8,734 nucleotides of DNA, taken from positions 1-8,734 of the forward strand of contig CAYJRR010000123.1 of NCBI GenBank assembly GCA_964372275.1, written 5' to 3'. The stretch is from CAYJRR01 sp964372275 [NCBI: uncultured bacterium]. Lineage in GTDB: Bacteria; CAYJRR01. The position numbers and the translations under genes were made by a program. Positions 1 to 5,579 of this stretch are shown here, piece by piece. The notes under the pieces were generated by a model. The model was given only the letters and a program-made list of their open reading frames with translations. It was not told the origin of the DNA and ran no database searches. Position 1 is the stretch's first letter. Every line of letters begins with the position of its first letter.

Positions 1-4
1 CTTT

Positions 5-925
5 ATGCTCGCACCGATCTCCCGCCGACGCCGCCTCGTCCTGGTGGCGCTGCCCGCCCTACTGGCCGGCTGCGCCACCCGCGGTCGGGGTCGCGCCACC
101 GAGATGGAGATCGACCGCCTGCAGAAGCAGGTCGCGTCGCTGCAGCGCGAGAACACCGATCTTCGCGCGCAGACCGACTCGACGCGAAACGAGCTGTTCA
201 TCCTGCACGACCGGCTCGAGACAGCGCGCATCCAGTTGGCGCGCACCCAGAGCCCGCCGCCGAAGCTGGAGGTGGTCAAGCTGGTTCCGACTCCGTCGAG
301 CGATCCGCTGGCGGCGCGCGTCGCGACCGCGTCGAGACCGGCGGCCCCCGGCCCCACCGCAGGCCGGACTCCGGCGGGAGGACCGGCGACGGGCGCGTCT
401 CCGCCACCGGCAGATCCGTTGGAGGACGAGGGGTACGACGCCTCCGCCGACGAAGCGGAGATGTTCTCGATCGAAGGGGACGACGCCGCGCCGGCGCCGA
501 TCCCGATGCTCTCCGCCAAGGCCACGAGCACCCGTGCGCCCCCTGCCGAGGATGCGATGGCGCTCTACCAGCGCGCCTTCGGCATCTTCCAGCAGAAGAA
601 GTGGGAGGAGGCGATCCTCCTTTTCGAACAGTTCGTGAAGGCCTACCCGACGCACGAATACGCCGACAACGCCTACTATTGGATGGGCGAGTGCTACTAC
701 ACGCAAGGGGAGTACGCCCTCGCGATCGGCGAGTTCCAACGGATCCCGGAGGTCTACCCGGGCGCGAACAAGGTTCCCGACGCGCTCCTGAAGATCGGGA
801 TCTCCTACCAGGCGCTCAACAACCGCAAGAACGCGGAGAAGACGCTTCGGCAGCTCATCGACGCCTACCCGCAGAGCAGCGCGGCGGGGATCGGCCGACA
901 GAGGCTGGCGAAGATGACGCCGTAA
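5..925 (+). CDS. CpoB/YbgF-like TPR lipoprotein (coiled coil + tetratricopeptide repeats)
   Basis: Predicted outer-membrane or periplasmic lipoprotein of 306 aa. The N-terminus has an Arg-rich n-region (RRRR at 7-10), a short hydrophobic core and a lipobox L20-A-G-C23, so mature lipidation at Cys23 is likely. Residues about 32-80 form a heptad-like charged coiled coil. Residues about 84-185 are a Pro/Ala/Thr-rich low-complexity linker. Residues about 185-300 are TPR-type helices (ALYQRAF, AIGEFQRIPEVYP, AEKTLRQLIDAYP) that match the C-terminal domain of YbgF/CpoB. In Enterobacteria, CpoB works with TolA and PBP1B to coordinate peptidoglycan synthesis with outer-membrane constriction; a similar envelope role here is inference. 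Its partner Pal/Tol genes would lie left of the window and are not seen. Only 4 nt precede the ATG, so the ribosome binding site cannot be judged, but the signal peptide supports this start. The next gene follows closely and is probably co-transcribed. Confidence 0.85.
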   Translation: MLAPISRRRRLVLVALPALLAGCATRGRGRATEMEIDRLQKQVASLQRENTDLRAQTDSTRNELFILHDRLETARIQLARTQSPPPKLEVVKLVPTPSSDPLAARVATASRPAAPGPTAGRTPAGGPATGASPPPADPLEDEGYDASADEAEMFSIEGDDAAPAPIPMLSAKATSTRAPPAEDAMALYQRAFGIFQQKKWEEAILLFEQFVKAYPTHEYADNAYYWMGECYYTQGEYALAIGEFQRIPEVYPGANKVPDALLKIGISYQALNNRKNAEKTLRQLIDAYPQSSAAGIGRQRLAKMTP

Positions 926-930
926 CGGTC

Positions 931-937
931 GAGGAGG
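931..937 (+). promoter_or_regulatory. Ribosome binding site of the LysM gene
   Basis: GAGGAGG is a near-perfect Shine-Dalgarno sequence just after the TAA of the preceding gene. It lies 3 nt before a GTG (941) and 12 nt before an in-frame ATG (950). Neither spacing is ideal, so the true start stays ambiguous; the two choices differ by three residues. Confidence 0.7.
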
Positions 938-949
938 CACGTGGTCGCC

Positions 950-2134
950 ATGCACCGCACCCTCGTGATGATCGTGGCTCCGTGGATCGCGCTCGGGGGC
1001 ACTTGCGCCTTCGGGGGTGGACTCGCCTTCGCGCAGTCGCCGGTGGAGCCGGCCGCCGCGGCGTCGACCGCCGACGGCATGCCCGTGCCGCTCGGCGGCG
1101 ACACCTACACCATCGCCCAGGGGGACACCCTCTGGGACATCTCCGCGCGGATGCTCTCCGATCCGTTCTACTGGCCGAAGCTCTGGAACCTGAACGAGTA
1201 CATCACCAATCCGCACTGGATCTATCCGGGGAACCTCCTCCGCTTCCGCGAGGGAACGGAGATTGCGCCGCCGCAGTTCGAGGTGACCAAGCCGGGCGAC
1301 CCGTCCGAGCGAACGATGCCGCCGATCCCGGCGGTGCCGGTCTCGATCGAAAACCTCCAGGAGGGGTTCCAGCTGGGGGCGGAGGAGCCGATCGTCGCCG
1401 CGCCCACCGTCTCGACCGCGCCGCTGGTGATCGCCGCGCCGCCGGAACTGGACAAGCCGCTCGAGGTCAACCTCCGCCAGGAGGGGATCATCTCGCAGTC
1501 GCTCCTCTCGCCGCTCGGTCACATCTACAAGTCGGAGTCGGAGCGCTCGCTGCTGGCGGAAGGGGACGAGCTCTATCTCAAGCTGAACGACGCGTCGCAG
1601 GCGGAGAAGGGGAAGCGCTTCACCGTCTACCGCACGCTCCGCCGCGTGCGGCACCCGGGGACGCGCGCCTACCTCGGATACCTGGTGAAGATCCTGGCCG
1701 AGCTCGAGATCGTCTCGACCGGCGAAGGGGTCACCACGGCCAAGGTGCTGACCTCCTACGACTCGATCCAGCGCGGCGATCCGATCACCGAATACGTGAG
1801 CGTGCTGAAGCAGGTGAACATCACCTCCAACAGCGCGAGCGTCGAGGGGATGATCGTGGAGACGATGGTCGATGGCGCCACGATCCTCGGAAACGGCGAC
1901 GTCATCTACCTCGACAAGGGGCAAGGGGACGGTGTCCGGATCGGCAACGTCGTCGACGTGGTGCGGCGCGGCGACGGGATGGCGCTGGGGAAGGACCGCG
2001 ACCCGGCGCTCCCCACGGAGGTGGTGGGCCGGCTGGTCGTCGTCGGGACGCAGGAGAACACCTCCACGGCGGTGATCGTGGAGGCGATCGACGCGCTCAA
2101 GGTCGGCGACAAGGTGAGGATGGTCTCCAACTAG
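950..2134 (+). CDS. Secreted LysM peptidoglycan-binding domain protein
   Basis: Protein of 394 aa from the ATG at 950 (397 aa if the GTG at 941 is used). Residues 1-28 form a Sec signal peptide with a likely cleavage site after AFA28. Residues about 51-98 are a LysM domain: YTIAQGDTLWDIS, then a Trp/Asn-rich helical segment (FYWPKLWNLN), then NPHWIYPGNLLRF. LysM modules bind the GlcNAc-containing glycan of peptidoglycan, so the protein probably sits in the periplasm on the cell wall. The remaining 300 residues are beta-rich with no motif I can name (for example DAIKVGD-like and GDxI segments typical of small SH3- or OB-like folds). This single N-terminal LysM plus long unassigned C-terminus is common among diderm envelope proteins. 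It lies 24 nt downstream of the CpoB-like gene, which suggests a shared operon and cell-wall function. The precise role is unknown. Confidence 0.85.
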   Translation: MHRTLVMIVAPWIALGGTCAFGGGLAFAQSPVEPAAAASTADGMPVPLGGDTYTIAQGDTLWDISARMLSDPFYWPKLWNLNEYITNPHWIYPGNLLRFREGTEIAPPQFEVTKPGDPSERTMPPIPAVPVSIENLQEGFQLGAEEPIVAAPTVSTAPLVIAAPPELDKPLEVNLRQEGIISQSLLSPLGHIYKSESERSLLAEGDELYLKLNDASQAEKGKRFTVYRTLRRVRHPGTRAYLGYLVKILAELEIVSTGEGVTTAKVLTSYDSIQRGDPITEYVSVLKQVNITSNSASVEGMIVETMVDGATILGNGDVIYLDKGQGDGVRIGNVVDVVRRGDGMALGKDRDPALPTEVVGRLVVVGTQENTSTAVIVEAIDALKVGDKVRMVSN

Positions 2135-2148
2135 GCCGCTTCGCGGCC
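2134..2148 (+). terminator. Short GC hairpin after the LysM gene (possible weak terminator)
   Basis: GGCCGC-TTC-GCGGCC is a perfect 6-bp stem with a 3-nt loop that starts on the last base of the LysM stop codon. No T-run follows (the next bases are GCGGCATTCTCG), so it lacks the U-tract of a standard intrinsic terminator. It could instead be an mRNA 3'-end stabiliser or a chance feature of GC-rich DNA. Confidence 0.3.
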
Positions 2149-2168
2149 GCGGCATTCTCGCTCCCGGA

Positions 2169-3437
2169 ATGAGTCCTCGCCGCTGTGCCGGAATGGTCGC
2201 GCTCCTCGTGCTCGCCTGCGCGCGTCCCGATCGCGCCGCCGGAGAGCTCGCCGGCACGCGGGTGACGACCACCGGTGGCGGCGCCGCCGCCGCGACGGCA
2301 ACGGACGCCCCGGTCGCCGTGCCCCTCGGCACGCCGTGGATGCCCCCCGTCGGGCCCGCCGCATCGCCGGCCCCCCGGGAGATCGCCGCCGTCGCCGGCC
2401 TCGAGGTGGTGGGACGCGGATTCCGCCAGCCGGTGGCGCTCGTGCAGGCGCCCGGCGACCCGCTCCGGCGGCTCTTCGTGGTGGAGAAGGTCGGCCGCGT
2501 GCGCTGGATCGAGGCGGGCCGTCCGTCGACGGAGGTCTACCTCGATCTGTCCGCCCGTGTCTCCCGCGGCGCGGAGCAGGGGCTGTTGGGAATGGCCTTC
2601 CATCCCCGCTTTGCCGAGAACGGCCGGCTGTTCGTGAACTACACCGACCGGAAGGGCCACACCCACGTCGTCGAGCTGCACGCGGCCTCGGCCGGCAGCC
2701 GCTCGGTCGATCCGTCGACGGAGCGTGACCGCCTGTTCGTGCGCCAACCGTACGCCAACCACAACGGCGGGCACCTCGCGTTCGCCCCGGACGGTGCTCT
2801 CTGGGTCGGCCTCGGCGATGGAGGTCTCTACGGGGACCCGCGCGACAACGCCCAGGATCGGACCTCGCTCCTGGGGAAGATGCTGCGCCTCGTGGTCGAC
2901 GGAAGCGAGCCTCGGCCGGAGATCGTCAAGTGGGGCCTGCGCAATCCGTGGCGCTATTCGTTCGACCGCAAGACCGGGGACCTGTACATCGGCGACGTCG
3001 GGCAGGACCGCTACGAGGAGATCCACGTCCTCCCCGCGGAGTCGATCCGGCTCGGGGAGAACCTCGGCTGGCCGATCGTCGAAGGTCGGTCCTGCTACCG
3101 CCCCAGGGACTGCGTCGTCGATGGACTCGAGCAGCCGGCGCTCGTCTACGCGCAACCCGAGGGCTGCAGCGTGATCGGCGGCCACGTCTACCGCGGCACG
3201 GCGCTCCCCGAGATCGACGGCCACTATCTCTATGGTGACTACTGCACCGGTCTCCTCCGGGGGTTCCGGTGGGAGGGGAGGGGGCGCCCCCTGACCCAGG
3301 TTTGGGACTGGAAGGCGGCGCTCGACCCGGAGGAGCGCTTGGCGCAAATCTCCTCCTTCGGCGAGGACCTGGACGGCGAGCTCTACCTCCTTTCGCTCGA
3401 CGGATCGATCCGCAAGCTGGTCCGGCGCGGTCCTTGA
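2169..3437 (+). CDS. PQQ-dependent sugar dehydrogenase family lipoprotein (glucose/sorbosone dehydrogenase type)
   Basis: Protein of 422 aa, a predicted periplasmic six-bladed beta-propeller quinoprotein that would oxidise aldose sugars using PQQ and Ca2+. The N-terminus has RR followed by a short hydrophobic stretch ending VLAC17, an acceptable but not ideal lipobox, then a disordered Ala/Gly/Thr region to about residue 70. Family motifs follow in order: FVVEKVGRVR (103-112), EQGLLGMAFHP (136-146), NHNGGHLAFAPDG (197-209), GLGDGG (214-219), GLRNPWRYSFD (256-266), GDVGQDRYEE (275-284), ENLGWP (297-302) and DYCTG (357-361). His198 in NHNGG aligns with the catalytic His of soluble glucose dehydrogenases. 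Unusually, the stretch between LRLVVDG and RPEIVKWGLRNP is very short; many relatives carry a proline-rich loop of about 20 residues there. Four Cys at 309, 315, 333 and 359 could form disulfides. No convincing Shine-Dalgarno precedes the ATG; the start was chosen for its signal peptide. The true substrate cannot be read from sequence. Confidence 0.88.
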   Translation: MSPRRCAGMVALLVLACARPDRAAGELAGTRVTTTGGGAAAATATDAPVAVPLGTPWMPPVGPAASPAPREIAAVAGLEVVGRGFRQPVALVQAPGDPLRRLFVVEKVGRVRWIEAGRPSTEVYLDLSARVSRGAEQGLLGMAFHPRFAENGRLFVNYTDRKGHTHVVELHAASAGSRSVDPSTERDRLFVRQPYANHNGGHLAFAPDGALWVGLGDGGLYGDPRDNAQDRTSLLGKMLRLVVDGSEPRPEIVKWGLRNPWRYSFDRKTGDLYIGDVGQDRYEEIHVLPAESIRLGENLGWPIVEGRSCYRPRDCVVDGLEQPALVYAQPEGCSVIGGHVYRGTALPEIDGHYLYGDYCTGLLRGFRWEGRGRPLTQVWDWKAALDPEERLAQISSFGEDLDGELYLLSLDGSIRKLVRRGP

Positions 3438-3496
3438 ATCCGTCCGGGTGGCCGTCGGAGACCTCCGAATCCTTTGCGGCGCGCGCGATGGGCGCG

Positions 3497-3526
3497 TTGA
3501 ACGGTTCGGTCGATCGGCGGTACACT
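3497..3526 (+). promoter_or_regulatory. Candidate sigma70-type promoter of the first propeller lipoprotein
   Basis: TTGAAC (3497-3502), an 18-nt spacer, then TACACT (3521-3526). Each hexamer matches the consensus at 4 of 6 positions. The expected RNA start, about 7-8 nt after the -10 box, falls on or beside the GTG at 3535. The message would therefore have almost no 5' leader. The 97-nt gap from the previous gene is otherwise without a gene. Confidence 0.5.
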
Positions 3527-3534
3527 TCCACCTC

Positions 3535-5574
3535 GTGCGACGTCCTCGAGGGTGGGTCGACGCGGCGTGCGCGGCAGGGTTGTTCTCCGTCCTCGCGGCG
3601 TGCGACGACGCGGCGAAGCGCTATTCGCTCGGCGGCACGGTCTCCGGGCTGGACGGGACGCTGGCGCTGTCGAACGGTTCGGAGGTGGTGCTCGTCGACG
3701 AGGACGGGACGTTCTCCTTTCCCTCGGGTCTCCGATCCGGTGCGAGCTACGCCGTCGTCGTGATGGTGCAGCCGGACGGCCAGGTCTGCACCGTCGAGGG
3801 GGGGATCGGCCAGATCGGAAAGAACGACGTCAAGGAGGTCGCCGTCACCTGCCGCTCGGACGAGGCGCGTCTGGCCTCCCTCACCCTCGCGGCTCCGTCG
3901 GAGGAACTGGCTCCGGCCTTCGACCCGGAGGTGACCGAGTACGACGCTTCCGCCTTCCTCTTCGACACGTCGATGACGATCACCGCCTCCTCGGCGAGCG
4001 GCCGGGCGACGATCACCGTGCAGGGGACGGAAGTCGCGTCGGGGGAGCCGTCGCCGAAGCTCGACCTGGCGTTGGGTCCGAACGTGGTGCCGGTGGTGGT
4101 TACGGCCGAGACCGGTTCGACGCGGACCTACGAGATCCGGATCCATCGCGGCAAGCCGGCCTTCATCAAGGCCTCGAATACCGGCGCCAGCGACCAGTTC
4201 GGAATGAGCGTCGCCGTCTGGGGGGACACGATGGCGGTCGGCGCCAACCTCGAGGATTCGAGCTCCGTCGGGATCAACGACGACCAGGCAAACAACGGCG
4301 CCGGGGACAGCGGCGCGGTCTACGTCTACGTCCGGACGACGGCGGGGACCTGGGCGCAACAGGCCTACCTCAAGGCCTCCAACACCGGCAGTGGCGATCA
4401 GTTCGGGTTCAGCGTTTCGCTCTCCGGGGACACGATGGTGGTCGGGGCGCCGCTCGAGGACTCTGCCGCCACCGGCGTCAACGGCACCCAGGCCGACAAC
4501 ACCTCCACCAACAGCGGCGCCGCCTACGTCTTGGTCCGGAGCGCCGGGGTTTGGACCCAGCAGGCGTACCTCAAGGCGTCGAACACCGGCGCCGACGACC
4601 GGTTCGGCGAGAGCGTCTCCATCTCCGGCGATACGATCGTCGTCGGGGCGCGCAACGAGAGCTCGGCCGCGACCGGCGTGAACGGCACACAGGCCGACGA
4701 GAACGCCTTCCAGAGCGGCGCGGCCTACGTCTTCGTTCGGAGCGGGACGGTCTGGAGCCAGCAGGCGTACCTCAAGGCCTCCAACACCGGCGGCGGGAAC
4801 GGGGCCTCGACGCCGACCGTGGCGGGGGACCAGTTCGGCCAAGCCGTCGGGGTTTCCGGGGACACGGTCGTGGTCGGCGCGCAGCTCGAGGACTCGAGCG
4901 CCCTGGGGGTGGACGGGAACCAGGCCGACAACGGCGCGTCCAACTCGGGATCGGCGTACGTATTCATCCGCTCCGGAACGACCTGGACGCAGCAGGCCTA
5001 TCTCAAGGCGTCAAACACCGGCAGCGAAGACCGGTTTGGGCTCAACGTCGCCGTCTCGGGCGAGTCGGTGGCAATCGCCGCCACGCTCGAGGACTCGTCT
5101 TCGAGCGGTGTGAACGGGTTGCAAGGGGACAACAACACCGCGGACAGCGGCGCCGTCTATCTCTTCACCCGGAGTGGAACCGCTTGGAGCCAGCAGGCCT
5201 ACCTCAAGGCCTCCCATCCCGGGGTGAGCGACCAGTTCGGAATCGGTCTTTCGCTGTCGGGTGATTCGCTGCTCGTCGGCGCGTTCATCGAGGACTCGGG
5301 GGCCACCGGGGTGAACGGAAACTCCGCCGACAACTCGGTGGCCGATTCGGGGGCGGCGTACCTCTTTCTGCGCGATGCGAGCGGTTGGAAGCAGAAGGCC
5401 TACTTCAAGTCGTGGGACCCCGATCCCCAGGACCAGTTCGGACGGAGCGTCGCCGTCCACAGCGACACAAGCGTCGTCTCCGCGTTCATCGAGGACTCGA
5501 GCAGCCTGGGGACGAGCGGCAACCCGAACGACAACGGCGCCGTCAGCAGCGGCGCCGTCTTCGTCTACCGCTGA
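3535..5574 (+). CDS. FG-GAP seven-bladed propeller lipoprotein with cadherin-like beta-sandwich (paralog 1)
   Basis: Protein of 679 aa from a GTG start. The start is placed here because it gives an Arg-containing n-region (MRRPRG), a hydrophobic core and a lipobox L20-A-A-C23; an extension to 3448 would bury the signal peptide and run through the promoter. Residues 30-106 form a small beta domain (GGTVSG...DGTFSF...CTV...VTC) whose Cys85 and Cys106 probably form a disulfide. Residues about 111-206 resemble a cadherin-like beta-sandwich (LASLTL, FDPEVTEYDA, TYEIRIHR). Residues about 209-679 hold seven FG-GAP-type repeats of about 67 aa with the consensus KASNTGxxDQFGxSV, GDTxVVGAxLEDS, SGAAYVF, WxQQAYL. 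Seven such repeats normally fold into a closed beta-propeller like the integrin alpha head. Blade 4 carries a roughly 10-residue insertion (NGASTPTVAG). It is probably a surface or outer-membrane-anchored adhesion or ligand-binding protein; the ligand is unknown. No Shine-Dalgarno is visible. Confidence 0.85.
   Translation: MRRPRGWVDAACAAGLFSVLAACDDAAKRYSLGGTVSGLDGTLALSNGSEVVLVDEDGTFSFPSGLRSGASYAVVVMVQPDGQVCTVEGGIGQIGKNDVKEVAVTCRSDEARLASLTLAAPSEELAPAFDPEVTEYDASAFLFDTSMTITASSASGRATITVQGTEVASGEPSPKLDLALGPNVVPVVVTAETGSTRTYEIRIHRGKPAFIKASNTGASDQFGMSVAVWGDTMAVGANLEDSSSVGINDDQANNGAGDSGAVYVYVRTTAGTWAQQAYLKASNTGSGDQFGFSVSLSGDTMVVGAPLEDSAATGVNGTQADNTSTNSGAAYVLVRSAGVWTQQAYLKASNTGADDRFGESVSISGDTIVVGARNESSAATGVNGTQADENAFQSGAAYVFVRSGTVWSQQAYLKASNTGGGNGASTPTVAGDQFGQAVGVSGDTVVVGAQLEDSSALGVDGNQADNGASNSGSAYVFIRSGTTWTQQAYLKASNTGSEDRFGLNVAVSGESVAIAATLEDSSSSGVNGLQGDNNTADSGAVYLFTRSGTAWSQQAYLKASHPGVSDQFGIGLSLSGDSLLVGAFIEDSGATGVNGNSADNSVADSGAAYLFLRDASGWKQKAYFKSWDPDPQDQFGRSVAVHSDTSVVSAFIEDSSSLGTSGNPNDNGAVSSGAVFVYR
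4168..5571 (+). repeat. Seven in-gene tandem repeats encoding FG-GAP propeller blades (paralog 1)
   Basis: Protein-coding tandem repeats of about 201 bp (67 codons). Repeats begin at the KAS codons near 4168, 4372, 4573, 4774, 5005, 5206 and 5404. The fourth is longer because of an insertion, and the seventh is shorter, ending at the VYR that terminates the protein. DNA identity is high around AAGGCCTCSAACACCGG and falls off in the acidic-loop region. Confidence 0.85.
4974..5022 (+). repeat. Inter-gene near-identical segment, copy 1 (end of blade 4 / start of blade 5 of paralog 1)
   Basis: This 49-bp stretch encodes SGTTWTQQAYLKASNTG. It matches 6776-6824 at 48 of 49 bases, the first 39 bases being identical, including the less favoured TAT codon for Tyr. 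Other blades encode the same peptide with different synonymous codons, so protein constraint alone does not explain the match. Confidence 0.85.
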
Positions 5575-5579
5575 CGCCG

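Noticed and set aside
59-2332. Long open frame on the minus strand over the CpoB-like and LysM genes
   Set aside because: It is Arg/Asp-rich shadow coding produced by GC-rich third positions, without recognisable domains, and lies opposite well-supported genes.
3455-3468. Small hairpin TCGGA-GACC-TCCGA after the PQQ dehydrogenase gene as a terminator
   Set aside because: A 5-bp stem followed by ATCCTTTGC is too weak to call an intrinsic terminator.
3448-3534. Upstream in-frame GTG (3448) as start of the first propeller gene
   Set aside because: It would bury the signal peptide behind 29 residues and translate through the candidate promoter; the GTG at 3535 gives a proper lipoprotein signal.
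2926-4842. Long open frame on the minus strand over the PQQ dehydrogenase and first propeller gene
   Set aside because: Its repetitive Gly/Val/Arg content mirrors the blade repeats of the real gene on the plus strand; no start signal or domain is seen.
5385-5579. N-terminal extension of paralog 2 to 5385
   Set aside because: It is out-of-frame overlap with the last blade of paralog 1; the ATG at 5580 starts a clear signal peptide.
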